Shown one piece after another: positions 1 through 9,121 of a stretch of 64,000 nucleotides of DNA. Origin of the DNA: CAZPQM01 sp964588995 (lineage in GTDB: Bacteria > Pseudomonadota > Alphaproteobacteria > Rickettsiales > UBA8987); the NCBI GenBank assembly GCA_964588995.1, contig CAZPQM010000009.1:9843-73842 (forward strand), given 5' to 3'. The notes under the pieces are model-generated. The model saw nothing but the letters and a program-made list of their open reading frames with translations. It ran no database searches and was not told the origin of the DNA. Every line of letters starts with the position of its first letter. Positions within the stretch are counted from its first letter, which is position 1. The position numbers and the translations under genes are program-made.

Positions 1-1378
1 CGGGCGGGATATTTTCCAGATTGAATTGCCCAAGTAGCTTATTTTCGGCCGCAATATCGCGCTCACCCTGATAGACACGGATCGTTACGGCAGACTGATT
101 ATCATCGGCAGTCGAGAAAATCTGACTTTTCTTAGTCGGAATCGTCGTATTGCGCTCAATAAGGCGGGTAAACACACCACCTAGCGTCTCAATCCCCAGC
201 GAGAGCGGCGTCACATCGAGCAGGAGGACATCTTTCACATCCCCCTGAAGTACACCCGCCTGAATGGCCGCGCCGATCGCAACGACCTCATCCGGGTTCA
301 CCCCTTTATGCGGCTCTTTGTCAAAGAAATCCTTCACCGTCTTGATGACTTTTGGCATGCGCGTCATACCACCTACCAGCACCACCTCATCAATTTCACC
401 GGATTTCAGGCCGGCATCTTTGAGGGCCGCTTCGCAAGGCTTAATGGTTTTAGCAATCAGATCCGCCGTAAGCGATTCCAGCTTGGAGCGGCTTATTTTA
501 AGTTGTAAGTGCTTTGGCCCAGATTCATCGGCGGTAATATAAGGCAGGTTCACATCCGTTTCAGGCGAACTGGAAAGCTCTATTTTCGCTTTCTCCGCCG
601 CTTCTTTCAAACGCGTCAGCGCCAGCGGATCTTTGCGAAGATCCATCTTTTCCTGCTTCTTAAATTCATCGGCAATGTAGTCTACCAGTCGATTATCAAA
701 ATCGAGACCACCAAGATGCGTGTCACCATTAGTAGACTTCACTTCAAACACGCCGTCACCGATCTCAAGAATGGAAATATCGAACGTACCACCACCAAGG
801 TCATAGACGGCGATGGTTTTTGTATCTTCTTTATCCAGCCCATAGGCCAGCGCCGCGGCAGTCGGCTCGTTAATAATACGGAGCACCTCCAGCCCGGCGA
901 TTTTACCGGCATCTTTGGTAGCCTGACGCTGCGAATCACTGAAATAAGCCGGGACGGTGATAACCGCTTTTTCGACCTTTTCGCCAAGGAAATCTTCAGC
1001 CGTTTCCTTCATTTTGCGCAGGATCATCGCACTCACCTTACTGGGTGAATATTTCTCGCCTTTGACTTCTACCCATGCATCGTCATTATCGGCTTTGACA
1101 ATATTAAACGGAACGATCTCCTGCTCCTGCTTGGTAATCGGGTCATCGAACGAGCGGCCAATCAGTCGCTTGATACCGTACAGCGTGTTTTCCGGATTGG
1201 TGACCTGCTGGCGTTTTGCGGGCTCCCCAACCAGCTTTTCATCATTCTCGGTAAAGGCGACGATAGAAGGTGTAGTGCGCTTGCCTTCCGCGTTTTCAAT
1301 GACGCGTGGATTGTCGCCGTCCATCACAGCAACGCATGAATTAGTCGTTCCTAAGTCAATTCCAATCACTTTACTCAT
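1..1378 (-). CDS. dnaK: Chaperone DnaK (Hsp70), C-terminal part cut off by window start
   Basis: Cytosolic ATP-driven chaperone that works with DnaJ and GrpE. The reverse strand reads from ATG at 1378 as MSKVIGIDLGTTNSCVAVMD, the Hsp70 phosphate-binding loop. Further in come AYFSDSQRQATKDAG, the second phosphate loop DLGGGTFDIS and the adenosine motif VGGMTRMP. About 459 residues are visible: the whole nucleotide-binding domain and the start of the substrate-binding domain (DVTPLSLGIETLGG). The lid lies beyond the window edge; the family is about 640 residues long. A close match to the alphaproteobacterial RpoH promoter lies 74 bases upstream, fitting heat-shock control. Identification is certain. 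Confidence 0.98.
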   Translation of the reverse strand, partial: MSKVIGIDLGTTNSCVAVMDGDNPRVIENAEGKRTTPSIVAFTENDEKLVGEPAKRQQVTNPENTLYGIKRLIGRSFDDPITKQEQEIVPFNIVKADNDDAWVEVKGEKYSPSKVSAMILRKMKETAEDFLGEKVEKAVITVPAYFSDSQRQATKDAGKIAGLEVLRIINEPTAAALAYGLDKEDTKTIAVYDLGGGTFDISILEIGDGVFEVKSTNGDTHLGGLDFDNRLVDYIADEFKKQEKMDLRKDPLALTRLKEAAEKAKIELSSSPETDVNLPYITADESGPKHLQLKISRSKLESLTADLIAKTIKPCEAALKDAGLKSGEIDEVVLVGGMTRMPKVIKTVKDFFDKEPHKGVNPDEVVAIGAAIQAGVLQGDVKDVLLLDVTPLSLGIETLGGVFTRLIERNTTIPTKKSQIFSTADDNQSAVTIRVYQGERDIAAENKLLGQFNLENIPP

Positions 1379-1451
1379 AACATTCTTCCCCGACGTTATT
1401 TGCTTTAATTCTATCTATATATATTTTCTGGCGATTTTGCGCCTGCTTATG

Positions 1452-1482
1452 CATAGATAAGTTATTTAACCGAAGCTTCAAG
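1452..1482 (-). promoter_or_regulatory. RpoH (sigma-32) heat-shock promoter of dnaK
   Basis: On the minus strand the -35 is CTTGAA (1477-1482) and the -10 is CTTATCTATG (1452-1461), with 17 bases between CTTG and the -10. This fits the alphaproteobacterial RpoH pattern CTTG-N17/18-CYTATNTNNG at every fixed position. It points at dnaK, whose ATG is at 1378. Confidence 0.8.
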
Positions 1483-1497
1483 GGTTAAAGGCGATTT

Positions 1498-2247
1498 TTA
1501 TACCACGAAGAGCAAAAAACCAAGCCACACCGCCGCGGCCAGCATGGCATAGGGCGGGTGAGCGTGCTCGCTATCTTTATAGTCCGACGTGATATAGGCC
1601 ATCCATGCCACCATACCGACCCCTGCCAAAAATAAAAACGCCTCCAGATAGCTCATCCACAGGCCGGAAATCGCGATAAGTTTCAGGTAATCATACTGTT
1701 GGAACGTAGCATTTTTCATTTTCTCCCACACACCAACAAAGGCGAGCAAGGCGAGAATCACGACGATGAACACATGCATTTGATCGAAAAACGCGCTTGG
1801 CGGCATAGCAAGAAAAGCGAGCAATACATTCAGCACCAGCAGCGGCGTCACCACTTTGCGATAGCTGTAATCAATTGCCGATTGCAGAATAAGCAGCAGG
1901 CTCAGGCCGTAATAGATCACAAACCATTCCGAAAAACCGTATTTCAGATAGAACAGTACGGAGAGCACCGCGCCCGAAAACTCCAGCCAGAAATAGACCG
2001 GGCTGATTTTGGCACCGCAATTAAAGCATTTGCCTCGATGACCCAGCCAGTTAAAGATCGGCACCATATCGCGCGTGCGCAGCTTTACACCGCACGCCGG
2101 GCAATGCGCACGCTTGCCGGTCCATTTACCACCGGCGGGCATCCCGTTCGGCAGGCGGTAATAGGGCATCGTCGTGAGCGCACCGCACCCCATACCAAAC
2201 ACAAACGCAAGCACCGCGCCGAGATAATAAAGTAATTGATGATCCAT
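1498..2247 (-). CDS. pilD: Prepilin peptidase / N-methyltransferase, A24 family (PilD-like)
   Basis: Inner-membrane aspartyl protease that cleaves and methylates type IV prepilins and pseudopilins. It has 249 residues. The N-terminal cytoplasmic domain carries the CxxC...CxxC zinc site (Cys49, 52, 74, 77). Candidate catalytic aspartates are Asp126 (SAIDYSYRK) and Asp186 (QQYDYLKL), each at the edge of a membrane helix, about eight hydrophobic segments in all. The second motif lacks the glycines of the usual GxGDxK, so it is a divergent member. Its likely substrates in this window are the four FTL-type pseudopilins at 25.2 and 35.8-40.7 kb. It is not next to any secretion gene. Confidence 0.85.
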   Translation of the reverse strand: MDHQLLYYLGAVLAFVFGMGCGALTTMPYYRLPNGMPAGGKWTGKRAHCPACGVKLRTRDMVPIFNWLGHRGKCFNCGAKISPVYFWLEFSGAVLSVLFYLKYGFSEWFVIYYGLSLLLILQSAIDYSYRKVVTPLLVLNVLLAFLAMPPSAFFDQMHVFIVVILALLAFVGVWEKMKNATFQQYDYLKLIAISGLWMSYLEAFLFLAGVGMVAWMAYITSDYKDSEHAHPPYAMLAAAVWLGFLLFVV

Positions 2248-2379
2248 GTAGTAGATGTAGCGGGTTAAACGACGAATGGCAAAAAGAATGCAGACTCTGT
2301 GGTCTTAGGACGTTATTTACTCGCCTGATGCGGCTCAAAATACTAAGATGCCATAACCAAATGATATAAACTAATACAT

Positions 2380-3330
2380 ATGGCGCATCAAACCTCCCTG
2401 ATCACCCTGCTCATCCCCGTCTATAACGAGGCGAATAATATTGCGCCGTTTCTGGAACAGATTGAAGCGCTTGCGCTGCCAAAGGGGGTTAAGCTGGAGC
2501 TGCTCTTCATTGATGACGGCAGTCAGGATGATAGCTACGCGATCATTTCCGCTCTCACGTCCAAAAAACATAGCATCAAGGCGCTTCGCTTCTCCCGGAA
2601 TTTCGGTAAGGAAATTGCCCTGACCGCCGGGCTGGATGCCGCCACCGGCGATGCTGTGCTGCCGATGGACGTGGATTTGCAGGACCCGCCCCAGCTTATT
2701 CCTGAGATGATTAAACGCTGGCAGGACGGCATTGATGTGGTGCTCGCCGTTAGAAAACACCGGGATGAACCCTTTCTGAAACGCAAATCCGCCCAGCTGT
2801 TTTATAAGCTGATTCATAAAATGAGCAGCATCCATATTCCGGAACAGGCCGGAGATTTTCGTCTGATGGATCGCAAAGTGGTTGAGGTGATCAAACAACT
2901 GCGCGAACGCAGCCGCTTTATGAAAGGCCTTTTTGCCTGGCCCGGCTTCTCAAGTGACACGATTTACTTCGACCGCCCCAAACGTGCAAGCGGGGAGCCG
3001 CGGCAGTCCTACCGCAATTTATTTCGCCTTGCCTTTGATGGTATTTTCTCCTTTACCACCGTACCCTTACAGGTCTGGACCTACATCGGTGCGATCATAT
3101 CCGTCACCGCATTCATCTATGCGCTCTTTATTATTTTCAGCGTGTTGCTGACCGGTGTGGATGTTCCCGGTTATGCATCGCTACTCACTGCTGTGCTGTT
3201 TATTGGTGGCATTCAGTTGATCAGTATGGGGATCATCGGCGAGTATATCGCCCGCATTTACCGCGAGGTAAAACAGCGCCCGCTTTATGTAATTGCCGAC
3301 TCAATAGGAATACATCATGACGGAAATTAA
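2380..3330 (+). CDS. Family 2 glycosyltransferase, DPM1/GtrB-like
   Basis: Likely transfers a sugar from a nucleotide donor to a polyprenyl phosphate at the inner membrane. It has 316 residues. Residues about 5-180 form a GT-A domain with LLIPVYNEANN, FIDDGSQDDS, FSRNFGKE and MDVDLQDPP, the usual signature of polyprenol-phosphate glycosyltransferases. Two membrane helices follow at about 230-290, as in GtrB and ArnC. The last 14 bases overlap the next gene, a multispanning membrane protein, so the two are probably translated together. An extended -10 (TGATATAAA, 2362-2370) ends 9 bases before the ATG and no Shine-Dalgarno is visible. The sugar is unknown. Confidence 0.85.
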   Translation: MAHQTSLITLLIPVYNEANNIAPFLEQIEALALPKGVKLELLFIDDGSQDDSYAIISALTSKKHSIKALRFSRNFGKEIALTAGLDAATGDAVLPMDVDLQDPPQLIPEMIKRWQDGIDVVLAVRKHRDEPFLKRKSAQLFYKLIHKMSSIHIPEQAGDFRLMDRKVVEVIKQLRERSRFMKGLFAWPGFSSDTIYFDRPKRASGEPRQSYRNLFRLAFDGIFSFTTVPLQVWTYIGAIISVTAFIYALFIIFSVLLTGVDVPGYASLLTAVLFIGGIQLISMGIIGEYIARIYREVKQRPLYVIADSIGIHHDGN

Positions 3331-4813
3331 ACAACACTTCCCCGACTATAAAGGCGATGCGGTTACGCCCTTCATCTTTATCATCGCCCTGTTTGTGTAT
3401 TATGTGTTTGGTAACCCGATCATGACCTTCCCGGATTCATGGTGGCATCTGAACGCCGGCGACCAGATTCGCGCGCTGGGCGCCATTCCAGAAACCGATA
3501 GCTGGACCTTCACCGCCGGGGATGCGCGCTGGTACAATATTGCATGGCTGTACGATATTTTCATCAGCTGGTGGTATGAGCAGTTTGGCTTTCCCGGCCT
3601 GCATTTTCTCAAATCGCTCTGCGCCGCGCTGACCATCACGGTTGTGTTTCATCATATGCGGCTACGCCACGCCAGCCTGCCCGCTGCCGGTGTCATTGTA
3701 TTCATGCTGATTTTCGCATCGATGCAGATCAATGCGCTGCGACCGCAAAATCTTTCTTACTTAATCGGCGTGGTGTTTCATCTGCTGCTGTTTATCCATT
3801 TGAAAGGGAATATCAAGGCGCTGATCCCGCTACCGTTTCTGACGCTTCTCTGGGCCAATATGCATGGCGGGGTCATTATCGCCTTTATCCTGATGGGCCC
3901 TTATGCCGTTGAGGCACTTGTAGAAAAACGCTATGCAGAATTGAAGCGCTTAATTATCTGCGGGGTGTTCTGCCTGATCGCTGTATTCATCACTCCGCTG
4001 GGCTGGCATATTTTCCCGGCGATGTATGAAACACTGTCATCTGTCATGAAGCCGGTGATTGCAGAGTGGCGGCCACTGCCACCGTTTACGTCTCAAAATG
4101 TTGCAGTCTACATGCTCGTGTTTTTCCTCGTATCGAATATCCGTAATCCGCATGCACGGCTGTCCGATAAGATTATGGCGTTCGGCTGGTTATTGCTCGC
4201 GCTGCTATCACGCCGCCATTTCCAGCCTTTTACTATGTTTGCAGCGCCCTATTTCGCGCTCTGCCTGATGCAGTTTGCGCATCCGATTGACCTGCACGTA
4301 GAGCGCCAAATTCGGCATGGTCGAAAAATCCTGCAGGCTTATTTACTTATTCTTTTACTGCTTCCGGTTTCCGCTTACGGGCTCAAAATCTTCCATGATG
4401 AAGAAGCGCATGAGATGCGAGCGCGTCATTTGAAGGATACGGCGAACTACCTAAAAGCAAACCACCCGGATGCAAAGCTGCTGCATGAATATACGTTTGG
4501 TGGCCTACTGGGCTATTTGTCCGATGGTACTTTCAAAATATTTGTGGACGGACGGGCCGATACGCTGTTTCCCGAGACACTCTTGCAGGATTATATTACG
4601 ATCTATTTTATGAAGCCGGGCTGGGAGGATACCTTTGAAGCGTATGATATTAATTCCGTTGCGCTTGATGAAATTCACCCTCTGACTGCAAAGTTAGAAA
4701 ACAAAGCAGAGTGGAAACGTGTGAAAACCTTCTTAATTCCGCGCGTAGGTCAGGGTGGAAACCTTGTTCAGGATGAAGAGTCGCAACTATTCCATATATT
4801 CATTAAGAAGTAG
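3317..4813 (+). CDS. Polytopic membrane protein, unknown function
   Basis: A 498-residue protein with about ten hydrophobic segments from residue 15 to 360 and a soluble C-terminal part. Its start overlaps the GT2 gene by 14 bases, so it probably acts with that transferase, for example as an acceptor-modifying enzyme or flippase. Early loop residues in FPDSWWHLNAGDQIRALG resemble the acidic/aromatic first periplasmic loop of some GT-C glycosyltransferases, but I cannot confirm a GT-C motif. A terminator follows directly. Family not recognised with confidence. Confidence 0.6.
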   Translation: MTEIKQHFPDYKGDAVTPFIFIIALFVYYVFGNPIMTFPDSWWHLNAGDQIRALGAIPETDSWTFTAGDARWYNIAWLYDIFISWWYEQFGFPGLHFLKSLCAALTITVVFHHMRLRHASLPAAGVIVFMLIFASMQINALRPQNLSYLIGVVFHLLLFIHLKGNIKALIPLPFLTLLWANMHGGVIIAFILMGPYAVEALVEKRYAELKRLIICGVFCLIAVFITPLGWHIFPAMYETLSSVMKPVIAEWRPLPPFTSQNVAVYMLVFFLVSNIRNPHARLSDKIMAFGWLLLALLSRRHFQPFTMFAAPYFALCLMQFAHPIDLHVERQIRHGRKILQAYLLILLLLPVSAYGLKIFHDEEAHEMRARHLKDTANYLKANHPDAKLLHEYTFGGLLGYLSDGTFKIFVDGRADTLFPETLLQDYITIYFMKPGWEDTFEAYDINSVALDEIHPLTAKLENKAEWKRVKTFLIPRVGQGGNLVQDEESQLFHIFIKK

Positions 4814-4821
4814 TCACTAAA

Positions 4822-4850
4822 AAAGGCGCCCGGGAGGACGCCTTTACATT
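4822..4850. terminator. Bidirectional intrinsic terminator
   Basis: The perfect 7-bp stem AAAGGCG (4822-4828) / CGCCTTT (4839-4845) is followed by a T-run to the right and preceded by an A-run to the left. It sits between two convergent genes and can serve both. Confidence 0.8.
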
Positions 4851-4868
4851 TTTAGCTTATGGAATCAA

Positions 4869-5987
4869 TTAGGCTGCCTTAAGCTTTTTTTTAGTCTCCG
4901 TACGTGGCCAGCTGGAAAATTCCATCACAGCTTCATCCACACCGCAGACCGTTGCAGCCAGCCGCGCCGCCACGAGATATGGGTCCGAATTCGCCCCTGG
5001 GCGTCGGTCCTCAAAATAGCCATGCCCTTTCAGTGCTACCGGCTTGGGAATGCGAATAGACGAACCGCGGTCCGCCGTACCTGCTTTGAACGTATTGATA
5101 TCGCAGGTTTCATGCTCGCCGGTCAGACGTTCGTCCAAATCATGACCATAAAGCGCTATATGCTCGGGATGTTTTTTGGATAATGCTTCAACAGCGGCTT
5201 CTATTGCCTGCATCCCCTTGGAGGGATCACGCGTCTCTTTCGTTGAAAAATTCGTATGCATTCCGGAACCATTCCAGTCACCTTTCACAGGTTTATTATC
5301 GATGGTAACGGCAATCTCAAACTCTTCCCCTACCCGGTAAAGCAACCAGCGAGCAATCCAGGTCTCATCGGAAATGTTCAGAATACCGGGATCATCGCTT
5401 TCAATGCCACGATAACCGATCTGAAACTCCCACTGGCCGGGCATGACTTCCGCATTAATACCATAAAAAGCGAGACCGGCTTCTATACACAATTGCGCAT
5501 GAGCTTCTGCTAAATCCCTTCCATAGACCGCATCCGCGCCGGCTCCGCAATAATAGGGCCCCTGGGGTCCGGGATAACCATTTGCCGGCCAACCGAGCGG
5601 GTCACGTCCATGGAACATGGTATATTCCTGCTCGAAACCGATCCACGGCTCATGCTTGGCAGCACCGGCATCCAGCACGTTGCGCAGTTGCGCACGCGAG
5701 TTGGATTCGTGCGGGGTTTCACCATCCGGCTCATATACTTCGCACATAATGATAAAGTTGCCCTCACCACGCACAGGGTCCTTCACCACTTTGACCGGTT
5801 TTAAAATACAGTCCGAGTCCTCACCACTGGCTTGATTGGTAGAAGAGCCATCAAAACTCCACTCTGGAAAATCAGACGGCTTCGGGTTAGCACCCACATC
5901 AGAAATAATACGAGCTTTAGAACGGATTTGACGTGTCGGTACCGCTCCATCTAACCATAAATATTCTGCCAGAGATATATTAGCCAT
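4869..5987 (-). CDS. glnII: Glutamine synthetase type II
   Basis: Makes glutamine from glutamate, ammonia and ATP in the cytosol. It has 372 residues, the length of the eukaryote-like GSII class and not the roughly 470 of GSI. The class signature LPEWSFDGSS appears as FPEWSFDGSSTNQA near residue 40. The ATP-site region NGSGMHTNFSTKETR and the C-terminal block SSIRIPKP are also present. Type II enzymes occur in rhizobia and some other alphaproteobacteria, usually beside a GSI. It stands alone between a terminator and its own upstream region. The -10-like TATAAT (minus strand, 6017-6022) has no good -35, and I see no sigma-54 or NtrC site. Confidence 0.92.
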   Translation of the reverse strand: MANISLAEYLWLDGAVPTRQIRSKARIISDVGANPKPSDFPEWSFDGSSTNQASGEDSDCILKPVKVVKDPVRGEGNFIIMCEVYEPDGETPHESNSRAQLRNVLDAGAAKHEPWIGFEQEYTMFHGRDPLGWPANGYPGPQGPYYCGAGADAVYGRDLAEAHAQLCIEAGLAFYGINAEVMPGQWEFQIGYRGIESDDPGILNISDETWIARWLLYRVGEEFEIAVTIDNKPVKGDWNGSGMHTNFSTKETRDPSKGMQAIEAAVEALSKKHPEHIALYGHDLDERLTGEHETCDINTFKAGTADRGSSIRIPKPVALKGHGYFEDRRPGANSDPYLVAARLAATVCGVDEAVMEFSSWPRTETKKKLKAA

Positions 5988-6016
5988 TGTAGTCCTTTCT
6001 TGCTAATTAGGGCGAG

Positions 6017-6022
6017 ATTATA
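6017..6022 (-). promoter_or_regulatory. Possible -10 element for glnII
   Basis: TATAAT on the minus strand 30 bases before the glnII ATG, within the 147-base intergenic region 5988-6134. No convincing -35 at the right distance, so weak support. Confidence 0.35.
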
Positions 6023-6134
6023 TCGCAAAGCAAAATAGCTTACACTCCACCATATGCAAGTATTTTCTTGTTTAACTTTACTTGCACTCCGGTAGCAGAT
6101 AGGAAATGCAACAACAGTCTGCAAATGGATTATC

Positions 6135-7826
6135 ATGGCTTTAGTAGGAAGTAAAAAACATGTCGTATCTCTGATGCTACTCGTCTTAGCAGCAACAACC
6201 TGGAGTGTAATCTGGTATAATCACGCTACGGAGATGCGTCTTCAGCTCGTCCAGCGTCTGGATCAACTCGTATCGCAACAACATCTCAGCTATGATGCTG
6301 TTGAGCTACATGGCTTCCCGTTGCGTGTCAAACTTGACGTGATCCGGCCTGAATTTCGCTATGATGCCGGGAAGTGGCTGCGCGCTCAGCTGGATGAACC
6401 GGCGCAAGCCGATATGCCTCCGCTGCTGTGGACGCAGTCTATCCAGCTTACGGAACCGTTATCGCTGGAATATCACCTTCTTACTACAAGTGGCAGCCTG
6501 GAAACGAAGGGGTTAATCCATATCCGGGATCAGTTCGGCCAATTCCATAATCATTTCGTAGTAGAGCTTAGCGATCCGCTGCATATCGGGATGGATATAC
6601 CGCTTAAAACAATATTGCAGGTTCTAACCCAACCGGATCAGCTAGTCGCAACCGATCCGCGCCGCTGGCTCAGGCAGGTTCGTGCCTTGAGCCTTCGTAG
6701 CGGTGCTTTGGAGCTGCGTGATGCCGCTACCGGACAAAAACTTGCCACAAGCAGCCCGATGCACAGCACATTTCGCCATAGCGGGATCGACCGCAACGGC
6801 AATATCTCCCTGCAATTTAGCTTTTTCAATGAAGCGCTGGTTTTTCTGCCGGGGTTTGCATCGCATATCTTAACCAACCCGTATCTACGTGTTCTGGGGC
6901 GGCACCATATGATTGATGTAACCGCCTGGGAAAAGCGAGGAGCCAGCTATACTGATATAAAAGGCGTATTTGAAGGGCGTCTTCTCGGAGATGGACGCGA
7001 GGACCGTAGTTTCGATGGCACCCTTCGCATCGATCATGCCAAGTTAGGCAGCTTGTTTGGTACGACTGAAGGAACACTCGAACTCAGCCTGAAGCGTGAA
7101 GATGAGACCATGCGGCACCTTCAGTTACGAACGCATGCGAAACTTAACTATACCGAGGCATGGCATCGTTGGATCTCCGGTTTTTTACAAAACGATACCT
7201 TGCTCGATCATTTTCAGGCTTCTCTGAACCGTAACGCCGCCAGTAAACCATTTCCGGCTACGCTACTGGCACAACTGGATGATATCGGGCAGTTCTTGGT
7301 GGCTTTGGTGCCCAAATTGCACGAGAACAGCCCGGTGCAGATAACGGCGCATATCGACTATCAGGGTGCTGACGGTGAAGAAAAAGAACGCCTTTCGGTT
7401 GACCGTCTCGCCATCGCCACCGCGAATTACGGTATGGATATTCAATCGACCACCGCCGGGGATCCGGCAAATGAATCTGACAAGACAACGATTACCCTCA
7501 CCCAGTATGACCGGCTGGTGGAGGCACTGGGCGATTATATTAATAACCTGACTGTGACCGCCACCAGCTCCCTCACGCCGCAAGCGGTGCAGATTATGTC
7601 CCCACAATTATTGGCAGAAATAACGCGTACGCTGGAAGCGGTGGCCGATCAAAGAGAAGAGGACGGCACCCTTATCCTTACCATCCGTAAGGATCAGGAC
7701 GGTATGCGGGTCGGTTCCCTCACCCAGGCGGAATTAACCACGCTGCAGGATCGCATTACGCCTCACTTTTTCAGCGCCTTTATGCAGCTTCAATCGGCCA
7801 TCTTAAGCGGCAGTAACCCACAGTAA
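6135..7826 (+). CDS. DUF2125-like envelope protein
   Basis: A 563-residue protein with one N-terminal membrane anchor (about residues 9-27) and a long, mostly beta-type exported part. The segment VELHGFPLRVKLDVIRPEFRY after the anchor matches the start of the alphaproteobacterial DUF2125 family as I know it, and a sheet-rich body fits. Function of the family is unknown; a lipid-transfer or AsmA-like role is only a guess. The gene is convergent with sspB, 11 bases away. No strong ribosome site precedes the ATG. Confidence 0.6.
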   Translation: MALVGSKKHVVSLMLLVLAATTWSVIWYNHATEMRLQLVQRLDQLVSQQHLSYDAVELHGFPLRVKLDVIRPEFRYDAGKWLRAQLDEPAQADMPPLLWTQSIQLTEPLSLEYHLLTTSGSLETKGLIHIRDQFGQFHNHFVVELSDPLHIGMDIPLKTILQVLTQPDQLVATDPRRWLRQVRALSLRSGALELRDAATGQKLATSSPMHSTFRHSGIDRNGNISLQFSFFNEALVFLPGFASHILTNPYLRVLGRHHMIDVTAWEKRGASYTDIKGVFEGRLLGDGREDRSFDGTLRIDHAKLGSLFGTTEGTLELSLKREDETMRHLQLRTHAKLNYTEAWHRWISGFLQNDTLLDHFQASLNRNAASKPFPATLLAQLDDIGQFLVALVPKLHENSPVQITAHIDYQGADGEEKERLSVDRLAIATANYGMDIQSTTAGDPANESDKTTITLTQYDRLVEALGDYINNLTVTATSSLTPQAVQIMSPQLLAEITRTLEAVADQREEDGTLILTIRKDQDGMRVGSLTQAELTTLQDRITPHFFSAFMQLQSAILSGSNPQ

Positions 7827-7837
7827 AATAAACAGGG

Positions 7838-8323
7838 TTACTTTTTCCGGAAGGTATCGAGACTGACAATATTCGAGCCATCGGTTACCGGCTCGTGCTC
7901 ATCCTGAGCAGGCTGATGCTTGCGCGGCTTTTTCGCGCTTGGTTTGGTTGCACCGGGTACGGACTCGCTGATCGTATTAAATTGCAAGCCAAACTTGACA
8001 CTGGGGTCGGCAAAGGAGATCAATGCATCAAACGGGATAGTGAGATTCTGCTTCACATTGTCAAAACTCAACACGATGCTGAACCGGTCTTCCTCGATTT
8101 CCAAGTCCCAGAATTGATGCTGCACAACGATCGTCATCTCTTCCGGGTAGCGTTCGGCCAGCTCATCGGAAATCATCACGCCCGGATATTCGGTAGCAAA
8201 CGTGATGAAGAAATGATGATCCGCCGGCAGCCCATGCTGTTCCACGAACTCCAGCGCGCGCCGCACCACAAGGTGCATCGCTTCGTCTATCAGTTCTCCG
8301 TAGTCAATCGTATCGTAACTCAT
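7838..8323 (-). CDS. sspB: ClpXP adaptor SspB, alphaproteobacterial type
   Basis: Delivers ssrA-tagged proteins to the ClpXP protease. It has 161 residues. The core YPGVMISDELAERYPEEMTIV, then FWDLEIEEDRFSIVLSF and IPFDALISFADPSVKFGLQF, is the SspB-alpha fold. A flexible acidic linker (about 118-148) ends in the ClpX-binding tail NIVSLDTFRKK. Its partners are also in this window: the tmRNA at 53.9-54.4 kb, whose tag starts ANDNF, and smpB at 60.8 kb. Identification is firm; unlike E. coli sspB it is not linked to sspA. Confidence 0.9.
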   Translation of the reverse strand: MSYDTIDYGELIDEAMHLVVRRALEFVEQHGLPADHHFFITFATEYPGVMISDELAERYPEEMTIVVQHQFWDLEIEEDRFSIVLSFDNVKQNLTIPFDALISFADPSVKFGLQFNTISESVPGATKPSAKKPRKHQPAQDEHEPVTDGSNIVSLDTFRKK

Positions 8324-8410
8324 AGCTCGATTATGGGCGGTTTATGGCCGCTTTGCCAGTATATTTTTCGTTTACAGGGACAAAAAAGCTAAAAACATAG
8401 CCACATTGCA

Positions 8411-9121
8411 TCACAGCGAAGCTTTAATGAGCGCTTTGAACAAATTCCGTGCCGATTTCACGTAAAGCATGAGTTCGGGGTGCCACTGTACACCCAGAAG
8501 AAAGGGGTGAGCCGCCTTCGATTCCTGCTCGACAGCCTGAATCAGGTTGTTTTCCTCCTTGGCCACCACGCGCAAATGCTTACCCAGCCGGTTAACTGCC
8601 TGATGATGAATACTGTTGACGTTATAATGCGTATACTCGCCTAATATCTGAAACAGCATGCTGTCCGGCTCGACCATCACTTCACGCCGCCCGATGATTT
8701 TACTGATGAGGCTCTCACTCGGCAGGAAATCCTCCAGCACGTCTTTCGCCTCCTGATAGAGCGAGCCGCCCAGCGTAACATTCATCATCTGCATCCCGCG
8801 GCAAATGCCCAATATCGGCTTTTGATGCTCGATAGCATAACGAATCACCTCTTGCTCCAACCGGTCCCGCTCCGGGTCGTATTTCGTTCCCTGCAACAAC
8901 GCGCCTTCGCCGTAAAGTTCCGGGTTGATATCCCCGCCGCCGGAAATGACAAACCCATCATAATCAGTTAGGTTATAAGGCTTTCCTGCTATCAGCGAGC
9001 GCGGTTTGCCTCCGCCCCACTTCACCGCCAGCCGGGTGAAATACCACAAGACCTGCCCGCCTTTTGCCGGTCCGGTAATGCCGATGCGGGGCCGTTTCTT
9101 ATGCCGGGGAGTCGTAGCCAT
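8411..9121 (-). CDS. Class I glutamine amidotransferase-like hydrolase (peptidase C26)
   Basis: A 236-residue enzyme of the gamma-glutamyl hydrolase group. The nucleophile is Cys107 in LGICRGMQMMN, the oxyanion region is FVISGGGDINPELYG, and the rest of the triad is His214 and Glu216 in GVQWHPEL. Such enzymes hydrolyse gamma-glutamyl amides or supply ammonia. Its start overlaps the end of the upstream amidoligase gene by 23 bases, so the two are made together. That pairing suggests it trims or feeds the amide that the ligase makes. Substrate unknown; PuuD-type polyamine catabolism is less likely because no other puu gene is near. Confidence 0.85.
   Translation of the reverse strand: MATTPRHKKRPRIGITGPAKGGQVLWYFTRLAVKWGGGKPRSLIAGKPYNLTDYDGFVISGGGDINPELYGEGALLQGTKYDPERDRLEQEVIRYAIEHQKPILGICRGMQMMNVTLGGSLYQEAKDVLEDFLPSESLISKIIGRREVMVEPDSMLFQILGEYTHYNVNSIHHQAVNRLGKHLRVVAKEENNLIQAVEQESKAAHPFLLGVQWHPELMLYVKSARNLFKALIKASL

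Noticed and set aside
509..1048. Long plus-strand frames opposite dnaK
   Set aside because: Shadows of the conserved dnaK reading frame on the other strand.
5988..6134. Riboswitch or sigma-54 promoter before glnII
   Set aside because: No TGGCAC-N5-TTGC match and no structured conserved leader that I can recognise.
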